Positions 39,301 through 53,699 are shown, numbered from the stretch's first letter. The stretch is 64,000 nt of DNA from Colletes latitarsis (GCF_051014445.1 NW_027488385.1:992001-1056000), one strand, 5' to 3'. Notes: generated by a model from the letters alone, not told the origin. Numbers and translations: made by a program.

Positions 39301-41586
39301 TTATCCTCTAAAATATTGATCGAAAACAGGTTTAATTGACTGTTTCTGTGTGGTACCACATTACTACGTGATACAATCCAGAAATAGCCCAGGATCTAGC
39401 CATGAAGAATGAGAAATATGCGAAAGTATGAGCCTGACGAGGGCTAATCCTAGACCTAACCCAGACCTAACATGCGTTATCCTCAAAAATATTGATCGAA
39501 ACCAGGTTTAATCGACTGTTTCAGTGTGGTACCACACTACTACGTGACCCAATCCAGAAAAAACCCAGGATCCGTTCAACAAGTATGAGAACAATGCGAA
39601 AGTATGAGTCTGATGAGTGATAATCCCAGGCCTAACCTAGACCTAACATGCGTTATCCTCAAAAATATTGATCGAAACCTGGTTTAATCGACTGTTTCAG
39701 TGTGGTACCACATTACTATGCAATCCAAACCAGAAAATAACCCAGGAGCTGTTCAACGAGTATGTGAAAAACGCGAAAGTATGAGCCTGATGTGGGCAAA
39801 TCCCAGACCTATCCCAGACCTAACTTGCGTTGTCCGCTAAGATATTGATGGAATCCAGGTTTAATTGACTGTTTCAGTGTTGTACTTCATTACTACGTGA
39901 TGCAATCCAGAAAAAGGCCAGGATCTAGCCATCAAGTATGAGAAATATGCGAAAGAATGAGTCTGATGAGTGAAAATCCCAGGCCTAACCTAGACCTAAC
40001 ATGCGTTATCCTCAAAAATATTGATCGAAACCTGGTTTAATCGACTGTTTCAGTGTGGTACCACATTACTATGGGATCCAAACCAGAAAATAACCCAGGA
40101 TCTGTTCAACGAGTATGTGAAGTGTGCGAAAGTATGAGTCTGATGAGGGCAAATCCCAGACCTATCCCAGACCTAACATGCGTTATCCTCTAAAATATCT
40201 ATCAAGACCAGGTTTAATTGATTGTTTCAGTGTGGTCCCACATTACTACGTGATCCAAACCAGAAAAAACCCAGGATACGTTCAACAAGTATGTGAAGAA
40301 TGCGAAAGTATGAGTCTGATGAGTGGAAATCCCCCACCTAACCTAGACCTAACATGCGTTATCCTCTAAAATGTTGATCCAAACCAGGTTTAATGGACTG
40401 TTTCAGTGTGGTACCACACTACTACGTGATCCAAACCAGAAAAAACCCAGGATCTGTTCAACAAGTATGTGAGAAACGCGAAAGTATGAGTCTGATGAGT
40501 GAAAATCCCAGACCTAACCTAGACCTAACATGCGTTATCCTCTAAAATGTTGATCCAAACCAGGTTTAATCGACTGTTTCAGTGTGGTACCACACTACTA
40601 CGTGATCCAAACCAGAAAAAACCCAGGATCTGTTCAACAAGTATGTGAAAAACGCGAAAGTATGAGCCTGATGAGGGAAAATCCCAGAGCTATCCCAGAC
40701 CTAACTTGCGTTGTCCTCTAAGATATTGATCGAAACGAGGTTTAATTGACTGTTTCAGCGTGGTACCACATTACTACGTGGTACAATCCAGAAACAGCCC
40801 AGGATCTAGCCATGAAGTGTGAGAAATATGCGAAAGTATGAGCCTGATGAGAGCAACTCCCAGACCTAACCTAGACCTAACATGAATTATTCTCTAATAT
40901 ATTGATCGAAACCAGGTTTAATTGACTGTTTCAGTGTGGTCCCACATTACTACGTGATCCAAACCAGAAAATAACCCAGGATCTGTTCAACGAGTATGTG
41001 AAGTGTGCGAAAGTATGAGTCTGATGAGGGCAAATCCCAGACCTATCCCAGACCTAACATGCGTTATCCTCTAAAATATTTATCAAGACCAGGTTTAATT
41101 GATTGTTTCAGTGTGGTCCCACATTACTACGTGATCCAAACCAGAAAAAACCCAGGATCCGTTCAACAAGTATGTGAAGAATGCGAAAGTATGAGTCTGA
41201 TGAGTGAAAATCCCAGACCTAACCTAGACCTAACATGCGTTATCCTCTAAAATGTTGATCCAAACCAGGTTTCATGGACTGTTTCAGTGTGGTACCACAC
41301 TACTACGTGATCCAAACCAGAAAAAACCCAGGATCTGTTCAACAAGTATGTGAAAAACGCGAAAGTATGAGCCTGATGTGGGCAAATCCCAGACCTATCC
41401 CAGACCTAACTTGCGTTGTCCTCTAAGATATTGATGGAAACCAGGTTTAATTGACTGTTTCAGTGTTGTACTTCATTACTACGTGATGCAATCCAGAAAA
41501 AGCCCAGGATCTAGCCATCAAGTATGAGAAATATGCGAAAGAATGAGCCTGATGAGAGCAAATCCCAGACCTAACCTAGACCTAAC
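36301..41586. repeat. Tandem duplication, 2643-bp unit (15 monomers), two full copies
   Basis: Units are 36301-38943 and 38944-41586. Open frames at 37481/40124 and 38362/41005, and the ATGAATTATT start at 36301/38944, all keep the 2643-bp shift. Related copies lie at 29081-31722 (nearly full) and about 43065-43929 (truncated). This is the clearest higher-order repeat unit in the window. The few differences include ATCGGCTG against ATCGACTG near 36517. Confidence 0.92.
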
Positions 41587-42554
41587 ATGAATTATTCTCT
41601 AATATATTGATCGAAACCAGGTTTAATTGACTGTTTCAGTGTGGTCCCACATTACTACGTGATCCAAACCAGAAAAAACCCAGGTCCGTTCAACGAGTAT
41701 GTGAAGAATGCGAAAGTATGTGTCTGATGAGTGAAAATCCCAGGCCTAACCTAGACCTAACATGCGGTATCCTCAAAAATATTGATCGAAACCTGGTTTA
41801 ATCGACTGTTTCAGTGTGGTACCACATTACTATGCGATCCAAACCAGAAAATAACACAGGATCTGTCAAACGAGTATGTGAAGTGTGCGAAAGTATGAGC
41901 CTGATGAGAGCAAATCCCAGACATAACCTAGACCTAACATGAATTATTCTCTAAAATATTGATCGAAACCAGGTTTAATTGACTGTTTCGGTGTGGTACC
42001 ACATTACTACGTGATCCAAACCAGAAAAAGCCCAGGATCAGTTCAACAAGTATGTGAAAAACGCGAAAGTATGAGCCTGATGAGGGCGAATCCCAGACCT
42101 ATGCCAGACCTAACTTGCGTTATCCTCTAAAATATTGATCGAAACGAGGTTTAATTGACTGTTTCAGCGTGGTACCACATTACTACGTGATACAATCCAG
42201 AAACAGCCCAGGATCTAGCCATGAAGTGTGAGAAATATGCGAAAGTATGAGCCTGATGAGAGCAACTCCCAGACCTAACCTAGACCTAACATGAATTATT
42301 CTCTAATATATTGATCGAAACCAGGTTTAATTGACTGTTTCAGTGTGGTCCCACATTACTACGTGATCCAAACCAGAAAAAACCCAGGATCCGTTCAACA
42401 AGTATGTGAAGAATGCGAAAGTATGAGTCTGATGAGTGAAAATCTCCGGCTTAACCTAGACCTAACATGCGTTATCCTCAAAAATATTGATCGAAACCAG
42501 GTTTAATCGACTGTTTCAGTGTGGTACCACATTACTATGCGATCCAAACCAGAA

Positions 42555-42904
42555 AAAACCCAGGATTCGTTCAACAATATGAGAAGAATGCGAAAGTATG
42601 AGTCTGATGAGTGAAAATCCCGGGCCTAACCTAGACCTAACATGCGTTATCCTCAAAAATACTGATCGAAACCTGGTTTAATCGACTGTTTCAGTGTGGT
42701 ACCACATTACTACGTGATCCAAACCAGAAAAAACCCAGGATTCGTTCAACAATATGAGAAGAATGCGAAAGTATGAGTCTGATGAGTGAAAATCCCGGGC
42801 CTAACCTAGACCTAACATGCGTTATCCTCAAAAATACTGATCGAAACCTGGTTTAATCGACTGTTTCAGTGTGGTACCACATTACTATGCGATCCAAACC
42901 AGAA
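42555..42904. repeat. Single-monomer duplication, 175-bp unit
   Basis: The variant GGATTCGTTCAACAATATG with CCCGGGCC occurs twice in direct succession, with monomer starts at 42471, 42646 and 42821. The one-base deletion in CAATATGAG makes the unit 175 bp. GATTCGTTC is specific to these two copies as far as I saw. Confidence 0.85.
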
Positions 42905-43064
42905 AATAACCCAGGATCTGTTCAACGAGTATGTGAAAAACGCGAAAGTATGAGCCTGATGTGGGCAAATCCCAGACCTATCCCAGACCTAACATGCGTT
43001 ATCCTCTAAAATATCTATCAAGACCAGGTTTAATTGATTGTTTCAGTGTGGTCCCACATTACTA

Positions 43065-43929
43065 CGTGATTCACACCAGAAAAAACCCAAGATCCGTTCA
43101 ACAAGTATGTGAAGAATGCGAGAGTATGAGTCTGATGAGTGAAAATCCCCGACCTAACCTAGACCTAACATGAATTATTCTCTAATATATTGATCGAAAC
43201 CAGGTTTAATTGACTGTTTCAGTGTGGTCCCACATTACTACGTGATCCAAACCAGAAAAAACCCAGGATCCGTTCAACAAGTATGTGAAGAATGCGAAAG
43301 TATGAGTCTGATGAGTGAAAATCCCCGGCCTAACCTAGACCTAACATGCGTTATCCTCAAAAATATTGATCGAAACCAGGTTTAATCGACTGTTTCAGTG
43401 TGGTACCACACTACTACGTGACCCAATCCAGGAAAAACCCAGGATCTGTTCAACAAGTATGTGAAAAACGCGAAAGTATGAGCCTGATGAGGGAAAATCC
43501 CAGACCTATCCCAGACCTAACTTGCGTTATCCTCTAAAATATTGATCAAAACCAGGTTTAATTGACTGTTTCTGTGTGGTACCACATTACTACGTGATAC
43601 AATCCAGAAATAGCCCAGGATCTAGCCATGAAGAATGAGAAATATGCGAAAGTATGAGCCTGACGAGGGCTAATCCTAGACCTAACCCAGACCTAACATG
43701 CGTTATCCTCAAAAATATTGATCGAAACCAGGTTTAATCGACTGTTTCAGTGTGGTACCACACTACTACGTGACCCAATCCAGAAAAAACCCAGGATCCG
43801 TTCAACAAGTATGAGAAGAATGCGAAAGTATGAGTCTGATGAGTGATAATCCCAGGCCTAACCTAGACCTAACATGCGTTATCCTCAAAAATATTGATCG
43901 AAACCTGGTTTAATCGACTGTTTCAGTGT
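43065..43929. repeat. Truncated copy of the 2643-bp higher-order unit
   Basis: This matches 36196-37060 at a shift of 6869 bp (39 monomers), starting in CGTGATTCACACC and ending within CAGTGT, where the sequence jumps to TGTACTTCATTAC. Both ends lie in the left-central part of the monomer. It is the last copy before the more divergent domain. Confidence 0.82.
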
Positions 43930-46900
43930 TGTACTTCATTACTACGTGATACAATCCAGAAACAGCCCAGGAACTAGCCATCTAGTATGAGAAATATGCG
44001 AAAGAATGAGTCTGATGAGGGCAATTCCCAGGCCTAACCTAGACATAACTTTCGTTATCCTCTAAAATATTGATCGAAACCAGGTTTAGTGGGCTGTCTC
44101 AGTGTGGTACCACATTACTGCGCGATCCAAACCAGAAACAACCCAGGATCTGTTCAACAAGTATGTGAACAAATGCGAAAGTATGACCCTGATGTGGGCA
44201 AATCCCAGACCTATCCCAGACCTAACTTGCATTGTCCTCTAAAATATTGATCGAAACCAGGTTTAATTGACTGTCTCAGTGTGGTACCATATTACTACGT
44301 GATCCAATCCAGAAATAGCCCAGGATGTAGCCATGAAGTATGAGAAATATGCGAAAGTATGAGCCTGATGAGGGCAAATCCTAGACCTAACCCAGACCTA
44401 ACATGCGTTATCATCTAAAATATTTATCACACCTGGTTTAATTGATTGTTTCAGTGTGGTACCACATTACTACGTGAACCATACCAGAAAAAACCCAGGA
44501 ACCGTTCAACAAGTATCTGAACAATGCGAAAGTATGAGTCTGATGAGTGAAAATCTCAGGGCTAACCTAGACCTAACATGCATTATCCCCTAAAATATTG
44601 ATCCAAACCAGGTTTAGTGGACTGTTTCAGTGTGGTACCACTTTACTACGTGATCCAAAGCAGAAAAAACCCTCGATCAGGTCAACATGTATGTTAGAAC
44701 TGCGAAAGTATGACCCTGATGAGGGCAAATCCCAGGCCTAACCTAGACCTAACATGAATTATTCTCTAAAATATTGATCGAAACCAGGTTTAATTGACTG
44801 TTTCAGTGTTGTACTTCATTACTACGTGATGCAATTCAGAAAAAGCCCAGGATCTAGCCATCAAGTATGAGAAATATGCGAAAGAATGAGTCTGATGAGA
44901 GCAAATCCCAGACCTAACCCAGACCTAACATGAATTATTCTATAAAATATTGATCGAAACCAGGTTTAATTGACTGTCTCAGTGTGGTACCACATTACTA
45001 CGTGATCCAATCCAGTAATAGCCCAGGATCCAGCCATGAAGTATGAGAAATATGCGAAAGTATGAGCCTGATGAGGGCAAGTCCTAGTCCTAACCCAGAC
45101 CTAACATGCGTTATCTTCTAAAATATTGAGCGAAACCAGGTTTAATGGACTGTTTCAGTGTGGTACCTCACTACTTCGTGATCCAAACCAGAGAAAACCC
45201 AGGATCTGTTCAACAAGTATGCGAAAAACGCGAAACTGTGAGCCTGAGGAGGGCAAATCTTAGACCTAACACAGACCTAAGAAGCGTTATCCTCTAAAAT
45301 ATTTATCCAGACCAGGTTTCATTGAATGTTTCAGTGTGGTACCACATTACTACGTGATCCAATCCAGAAATAGCCCAGGATCTAGCCATGAAGTATGAGA
45401 AATATGCGAAAGTATGAGCCTGATGAGGGCAAATCCTAGACCTAACCCAAACCTAACATGCGTTATCCTCTAAAATATTGATCCAGACCAGGTTTAATTG
45501 AATGTTTCAGTGTGGTACCACATTACTACGTGAACCATACCAGAAAAAACCCAGGATCCGTTCAACAAGTATCTGAACAATGCGAAAGTATGAGTCTGAT
45601 GAGGGCAAATCCCAGGCCTGACCTAGACATAACTTTCGTTATCCTCTAAAATATTGATCGAAACCAGGTTTAGTGGGCTGTTTGAGTGTGGTACCACATT
45701 ACTGCGCGATCCAAACCAGAAAAAACCCAGGATCTGTTCAACAAGTATGTGAAAAATTCGAAAGTATGACCCTGATGTGGGCAAATCCCAGACCTAACCC
45801 AGACCTAACATTAATTATTCTCTAAAATACAGATCGAAACCAGGTTTAATTGACTGTTTCAGTGTGGTACCACATTACTACGTGATCCAATCCAGTAATA
45901 GCCCAGGATCCAGCCGTGAAGTATGAGAAATATGCGAAAGTATGAGCCTGATGAGGGCAAATCCCAGACCTAACCCAGACCTAACATGCGTTATCCTCTA
46001 AAATATTTATCAAGACCAGGTTTAATTGATTGTTTCAGTGTGGTACCACATTACTACGTGATCCACACCAGAAAAAATCCAAGATCCGTTCAACAAGTAT
46101 GTGAAGAATGCGAAAGTATGAGTCTGATGAGTGAAAATCCCTGGCCTAACCTAGACCTAACATGCGTTATCCTCAAAAATATTGATCGACACCTGGTTTA
46201 ATCGACTGTTTCAGTGTGGTACCACAATACTACGTGATGCAATCCAGAGAAAGCCCAGGATCTAGCCATCAAGTATGAGAAATATGCGAAAGAATGAGCC
46301 TGATGGGGGCAAATCCTAGACCTATCCCAGACCTAACATGCGTTAACCTCTAAAATATTTAACAAGACCAGGTTTAATTGATTGTTTCAGTGTGGTCCCA
46401 CATTACTGCGTGATCCAAACCAGAAAAAACCCAGGATCCGTTCAACAAGTATGTGACGAATGCGAAAGAATGAGTCTGATGAGTGAAAATCCCAGGCCTA
46501 AACTAGACATAACTTTCGTTATCCTCTAAAATATTGATCGAACCCAGGTTTAGTGGGCTGTTTCAGTGTTGTACTTCATTACTACGTGATGCAATCCAGA
46601 AAAAGCCCAGGATCTAGCCATCAAGTATGAGAGATATGCGAAAGAATGAGCCTGATGAGTGCAAATCTTAGACCTAACACAGACCTAAGATGCGTTATCC
46701 TCTAAAATATTTATCCAGACCAGGTTTCATTGAATATTTCAGTGTGGTACCACATTACTACGTGATCCAATCCAGAAATAGCCCAGGATCTAGCCATGAA
46801 GTATGAGAAATATGCGAAAGTATGAGCCTGATGAGGGCAAATCCTAGCCCTAACCCAAACCTAACATGCGTTATCCTCTAAAATATTGATCAAGACCAGG

Positions 46901-49331
46901 TTTAATTGAATGTTTCAGTGTGGTACCACATTACTACGTGAACCAAACCAGAAAAAACCCAGGATCCGTTCTACAAGTATGTGAAGAATGCGAAAGTATG
47001 AGCCTGATCAGGGCGAATCCCAGACCTATCCCAGACCTAACTTGCGTTATCCTCTAAAATCTTGATCGAAACCAGGTTTAACTGACTGTTTCAGTGTGGT
47101 ACCACATTACTATGTGATCCAATCCAGAAATAGCCCAGGATCTAGCCATGAAGTATGAGAAATATGCGAAAGTATGAGCCTGATGAGGGCAAATCCTAGA
47201 CCTAACCCAAACCTAACATGCGTTATCCTCTAAAATATTTATCAAGACCAGGTTTAATTGATTGTTTTAGTGTGGTCCCACATTACTACGTGATCCAAAC
47301 CAGAAAAAACCCAGGATCCGTTCAACAAGTATGTGAAGAATGCGAAAGAATGAGTCTGATGAGTGAAAATCCCAGGCCTAACCTAGACCTAAAATGCGTT
47401 ATCCTCAAAAATATTGATCGAAACCTGGTTTAATCGACTGTTTCAGTGTGGTACCACATTACTATGTGATCCAATCCAGAAAATAGCCCAGGATCTATCC
47501 ATGAAGTATAATAAATATGCGACAGTATGAGCCTGATGAGGGCAAATCCTAGACCTAACCCAGACCTAACATGCGTTATCATCTAAAATATTTATCAAGA
47601 CCTGGTTTAATTGTTTGTTTCAGTGTGGTACCACATTACTACGTGAACCATACCAGAAAAAACCCAGGATCCGTTCAACAAGTATCTGAAGAATGCGAAA
47701 GTATGAGTCTGATGAGTGAAAATTTCAGGGCTAACCTAGACCTAACATGCATTATCCTCTAAAATATTGATCCAAACCAGGTTTTTTGGACTGTTTCAGT
47801 GTGGTACCACTTTACTACGTGATCCAAAGCAGAAAAAACCCTCGATCAGGTCAACATGTATGTTAGAACTGCGAAAGTATGACCCTGATGAGGGCAAATC
47901 CCAGGCCTAACCTAGACCTAACATGAATTATTCTCTAAAATATTCATCCAAACCAGGTTTAATTGACTGTTTCAGTGTGGTACCACATTACTACGTGATC
48001 CAATCCAGTAATAGCCCAGGATCCAGCCATGAAGTATGAGTAATATGCGAAAGTATGAGCCTGACGAGGGCAAATCCTAGACCTAACCCAGACCTAACAT
48101 GCGTTATCCTCTAAAATATTTATCAAGACCAGGTTTAATTGATTGTTTCAGTATGGTCCCATATTACTACGTGATCCAAACCAGAAAAAACCCAGGATCC
48201 GTTCAACAAGTATGTGAAGTATGCGAAAGTATGAGTCTGATGAGTGAAAATCCCAGGCCAAACCCAGACCTAACATGTCTTATCCTCTAAAACATTGATG
48301 GAAACCAGGTTTAATTGACTGTTTCAGTGTCGTACTTCATTACTACGTGATGCAATCCAGTAAAAACCTAGGATCCGTTCATCAAGTATGTGAAGAATGC
48401 GAAAGTATGAGTCTGATGAGTGAAAATCCCCGGCCTAACCTAGACCTAACGTGCGTTATCCTAAAAAATATTGTTCGAAACCAGGTTTAATCGACTGTTT
48501 CAGTGTGGTACCACACTACTACGTGACCCAAACCGGAAAAAACCCAGGATCTAGCCATCAAGTATGAGAAATATGCGAAAGTATGAGCCTGATGAGGGCG
48601 AATCCCAGACCTATCCCAGACCTAACTTGCGTTATCCTCTAAAATATTGATCGAAACCAGGTTTAATGGAATGTTTCAGTGTGGTCCCACATTACTACGT
48701 GATCCAAACCAGAAGAAACCCAGGATCCGTTCAACAAGTATGTGAAGAATGCGAAAGTATGAGTCTGATGAGTGAAAATCCCAGGCCTATCCCAGACCTA
48801 ACTTGCGTTGTCCTCTAAAATATTTATCAAGACCAGGTTTAATTGATTGTTTCTGTGTGGTCCCGCATTACTACGCGATCCAAACCAGAAAAAACCCAAG
48901 ATCCGTTCAACAAGTATGTGAAGAATGCGAAAGTACGAGTCTGATGAGTGAAAATCACAGACCTAACCTAGACCTAACATGCGTTATCATCAAAAATATT
49001 GATCGAAACCAGGTTTAATCGACTGTTTCAGTGTGGTACCACATCACTACGTGATCCAAACCAGAAAAAAACCCAGGACCTGTTCAACAAGTATGTGAAA
49101 ATCGCGAAAGTATGAGCCTGATGACGGCAAATCCCAGACCCATCCCAGACCTAACTTGCATTATCCTCAAAAATATTGATAGAAACCTGGTTTAATCGAC
49201 TGTTTCAGTGTTGTACTTCATTACTACGAGATCCAATCCAGAAATAGCCCAGGATCTAGCCATGAAGTATGAGAAATATGCGAAAGTATGAGCCTGACGA
49301 GGGCAAATCCTAGACCTAACCCAGACCTAAC

Positions 49332-49660
49332 ATGCGTTATCCTCTAAAATATTTATCAAGACCAGGTTTAATTGATTGTTTCAGTGTGGTCCCACATTAC
49401 TACGTGATCCAAACCAGAGAAAACCCAGGATCCGTTCAACAAGTATGTGAAGAATGCGAAAGTATGAGTCTGATGAGTGAAAATCCCAGGCCTAACCTAG
49501 GCCTAACATGCGTTATCCTCAAAAATATTGATCGAAACCAGGTTTAATCGATTGTTTCAGTGTGGTACCACATTACTATGTGATCCAAACCAGAAAATAA
49601 CCCAGGATCTGTTCAACAAGTATGTGAAGTGTGCGAAAGTATGAGTCTGATGAGGGCAAA
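49332..49660. repeat. Segment duplicated at 51973-52301 (shift 2641 bp)
   Basis: A type A-like monomer with AGAGAAAACCC, CCTAGGCCTAAC and ATCGATTG recurs at 51973 in the same context. It ends where the tail differs (CCCAGACCTATCCC against CAAGACCTAACCC). The shift is 15 monomers plus one base, the same monomer number as the 2643-bp unit, but the two do not share block content that I can see. Confidence 0.75.
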
Positions 49661-51272
49661 TCCCAGACCTATCCCAGAGCTAACATGCGTTATCCTCTAA
49701 AATATTTATCAAGACCAGGTTTAATTGAATGTTTCAGTGTGGTACCACATTACTACCTGAACCAAACCAGAAAAAACCCTGTATCTGTTCAACAAGTTTG
49801 TGAAGAATGCTAAAGTATGAGTCTGATGAGTGAAAATCCCAGGGCTAACCTAGACCTAACATGCGTTATCCTCAAAAATATTCATCGAAACCAGGTTTAA
49901 TCGATTGTTTCAGTGTGGTACCACTTTACTGCGTGATCCAAAGCAGAAAAAACCCTCGATCAGGTCAACATGTATGTTAAAACTGCGAAAGTATGACCCT
50001 GATGTGGGCAAATCCCAGGCCTATCCCAGACCTAACATGCATTATCCTCTATAATATTTATCAAGACCAGGTTTAATTGAATGTTTCAGTGTGGTACCAC
50101 ATTACTACGTGATCCAAACCGGTAAAAACCCAGGATCCGTTCAGCAAGTATGTGGAGAATGCGAAAGTATGAGTTTGATGAGTGAAAATCCTCGGCCTAA
50201 CCTAGACCTAACATGCGTTATCCTCAAAAATATTGATCGAAACCTGGTTTAATCGACTGTTTCAGTGTGGTACCACATTACTATGTGATCCAAAGCAGAA
50301 AAAGCCAGGGATCTGTTCAACAAGTATGTGAAGAACGCGAAAAAATGAACCTGATGAGGGCAGATCCCAGGCCTAACCTAGACCTAACATGCGTTATCCT
50401 CAAAAATATTGATCGAAACCTGGTTTAATCGACTGTTTCAGTGTGGTACCACAATACTACGTGATGCAATCCAGAAAAAGCCCAGGATCTAGCCATCAAG
50501 TATGAGAAATATGCGAAAGAATGAGCCTGATGGGGGCAAATCCTAGACCTATCCCAGACCTAACTTGCGTTATCCTCTAAAATATTGATCGAAACCAGGT
50601 TTAATTGACTGTTTCAGTGTGGTACCACATTACTACGTGATCAAATCCAGTAAAACCCCAGGATCCGTTCAACAATTATGTGAAGAATGCGAAAGTATGA
50701 GTCTGATGAGTGAAAATCCTCGGCCTAACCTAGACCTAACTTGCGTTATCCTCTAAAATATTGATCGAAACCAGGTTTAATTGACTGTTTCAGTGTGGTA
50801 CCACATTACTTCGTGATCCAATCCAGAAATAGCCCAGGATCTAGCCATGAGGTATGAGAAATATGCAATAGTATGAGCCTGACGAGAGCAAATCCTAGAC
50901 CTAACCCAGACCTAACATGCGTTAACCTCTAAAATATTTAACAAGACCAGGTTTAATTGATTGTTTCAGTGTGGTCCCACATTACTACGTGATCCAAACC
51001 AGAAAAAATCCAGGATCCGTTCAACAAGTATGTGACGAATGCGAAAGAATGAGTCTGATGAGTGAAAATCCCAGGCCTAAACTAGACATAACTTTCGTTA
51101 TCCTCTAAAATATTGATCGAACCCAGGTTTAGTGGGCTGTTTCAGTGTTGTACTTCATTACTACGTGATGCAATCCAGAAAAAGCCCAGGATCTAGCCAT
51201 CAAGTATGAGAGATATGCGAAAGAATGAGCCTGATGAGAGCAAATCTTAGACCTAACACAGACCTAACATGC

Positions 51273-51976
51273 GTTATCCTCTAAAATATTGATCAAGACC
51301 AGGTTTAATTGAATGTTTCAGTGTGGTACCACATTACTACGTGAACCAAACCAGAAAAAACCCAGGATCCGTTCTACAAGTATGTGAAGAATGCGAAAGT
51401 ATGAGCCTGATCAGGGCGAATCCCAGACCTATCCCAGACCTAACTTGCGTTATCCTCTAAAATATTGATCGAAACAAGGTTTAATTGACTGTTTCAGCGT
51501 GGTACCACATTACTACGTGATACAATCCAGAAACAGCCCAGGATCTATCCATGAAGTATGAGAAATATGCGAAAGTATGAGCCTGATGTGGGCAAATCCT
51601 AGACCTAACCCAAACCCAACATGCCTTATCCTCTAAAATATTGATCAAGACCAGGTTTAATTGAATGTTTCAGTGTGGTACCACATTACTACGTGAACCA
51701 AACCAGAAAAAACCCAGGATCCGTTCTACAAGTATGTGAAGAATGCGAAAGTATGAGCCTGATCAGGGCGAATCCCAGACCTATCCCAGACCTAACTTGC
51801 GTTATCCTCTAAAATATTGATCGAAACAAGGTTTAATTGACTGTTTCAGCGTGGTACCACATTACTACGTGATACAATCCAGAAACAGCCCAGGATCTAT
51901 CCATGAAGTATGAGAAATATGCGAAAGTATGAGCCTGATGTGGGCAAATCCTAGACCTAACCCAAACCCAACATGC
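51273..51976. repeat. Tandem duplication, 352-bp dimer, two copies
   Basis: Units 51273-51624 and 51625-51976 each contain a GATCAAGACC/TTGAATG monomer with CGTTCTACAAG, followed by a CGAAACAAGG/CAGCGTGG monomer. The visible difference is GTTATCC against CTTATCC at the start. A related single dimer occurs at 46885-47190. Confidence 0.88.
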
Positions 51977-52167
51977 GTTATCCTCTAAAATATTTATCAA
52001 GACCAGGTTTAATTGATTGTTTCAGTGTGGTCCCACATTACTACGTGATCCAAACCAGAGAAAACCCAGGATCCGTTCAACAAGTATGTGAAGAATGCGA
52101 AAGTATGAGTCTGATGAGTGAAAATCCCAGGCCTAACCTAGGCCTAACATGCGTTATCCTCAAAAAT

Positions 52168-53699
52168 ATTGATCGAAACCAGGTTTAATCGATTGTTTCA
52201 GTGTGGTACCACATTACTATGTGATCCAAACCAGAAAATAACCCAGGATCTGTTCAACGAGTATGTGAAGTGTGCGAAAGTATGAGTCTGATGAGGGCAA
52301 ATCCAAGACCTAACCCAAACCTAACATGCGTTATCCTCTAAAATATTTATCAAGACCAGGTTTAATTGAATGTTTCAGTGTGGTACCACATTACTACCTG
52401 AACCAAACCAGAAAAAACCCTGTATCTGTTCAACAAGTTTGTGAAGAATGCTAAAGTATGAGTCTGATGAGTGAAAATCCCAGGGCTAACCTAGACCTAA
52501 CATGCGTTATCCTCAAAAATATTCATTGAAACCAGGTTTAATCGACTGTTTCAGTGTGGTACCACTTTACTGCGTGATCCAAAGCAGAAAAAGCCCTCGA
52601 TCAGGTCAACATGTATGTTAAAACTGCGAAAGTATGACCCTGATGTGGGCAAATCCCAGGCCTAACCTAGACCTAACATGCGCTGTCCTCTAAAATATTG
52701 ATGGAAACCAGGTTTAATTGACTGTTTCAGTGTTGCACTTCATTACTACGTGATCCAAACCAGTAAAAACCCAGGATCCGTTCAACAAGTATGTGAAGAA
52801 TGTGAATGTATGAGTGTGATGAGTGAAAATCCCCGGCCTAACCTAGACCTAACATGCGTTATCTTCGAAAATATTGATCGAAACCTGGTTTAATCGTCTC
52901 TTTCAGTGTGGTACCACATTACTATGTGATCCAAACCAGAAAATAACCCAGGATCTGTTCAACGAGTATGTGAAGTGTGCGAAAGTATGAGTCTGATGAG
53001 GGCAAATCCCAGACCTATCCCAGACCTAACATGCATTATCCTCTATAACATTTATCAAGACCAGGTTTAATTGAATGTTTCAGTGTGGTACCACATTACT
53101 ACGTGATCCAAACCAGTAAAAACCCAGGATCCGTTCAGCAAGTATGTGGAGAATGCGAAAGTATGAGTTTGATGAGTGAAAATCCTCGGCCTAACCTAGA
53201 CCTAACATGCGTTATCCTCAAAAACATTGATCGAAACCAGGTTTAATCGATTGTTTCAGTGTGGTACCACATTACTATGTGATCCAAACCAGAAAATAAC
53301 CCAGGATCTGTTCAACGAGTATGTGAAGTGTGCGAAAGTATGAGTCTGATGAGGGCAGATCCCAGGCCTAACCTAGACCTAACATGCGTTATCTTCAAAA
53401 ATATTGATCGAAACCAGGTTTAATCGACTGTTTCAGTGTGGTACCACATTACTATGTGATCCAAAGCAGAAAAAGCCAGGGATCTGTTCAACAAGTATGT
53501 GAAGAACGCGAAAAAATGAACCTGATGAGGGCAGATCCCAGGCCTAACCTAGGCCTAACATGCGTTATCTTCTAAAATATTGAGCGAAACCAGGTTTAAT
53601 TGACTGTTTCAGTGTGGTACTACATTACTACGTGATCCAATCCAGAAATAGCCCAGGATCTAGCCATGAAGTATGAGAAATATGCGAAAGTATGAGCCT
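52168..53699. repeat. Duplicated block, copy 1 (shift 2467 bp, 14 monomers)
   Basis: This matches 54635-56166. Shared rare variants are ATCCAAGACC, CACATTACTACCTGAACC, AAAGTATGAG after GAATGCT, TGCGCTGTCC, TCGTCTCTTTC and GAGCGAAACC. The copies differ at a few sites, for example AAACATTG against AAATATTG near 53222/55689. Confidence 0.85.

Larger units (their letters stand above)
1..43929. repeat. Homogenised, higher-order domain of the satellite
   Basis: In this part the same diagnosable monomer types recur in the same order in blocks of 3 to about 41 monomers, and the copies of a block often differ by only a handful of bases. Several block lengths overlap instead of one fixed higher-order period. 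This indicates repeated, recent segmental amplification with recombination between out-of-register copies. The right limit is set at a hybrid monomer near 43930, where a copy of the 2643-bp unit stops abruptly. Confidence 0.8.

Noticed and set aside
47775..47790. TTTTTT run near 47780 as a terminator
   Set aside because: It is a local substitution within the GGTTTAATGGAC block of one monomer, with no hairpin or gene upstream.
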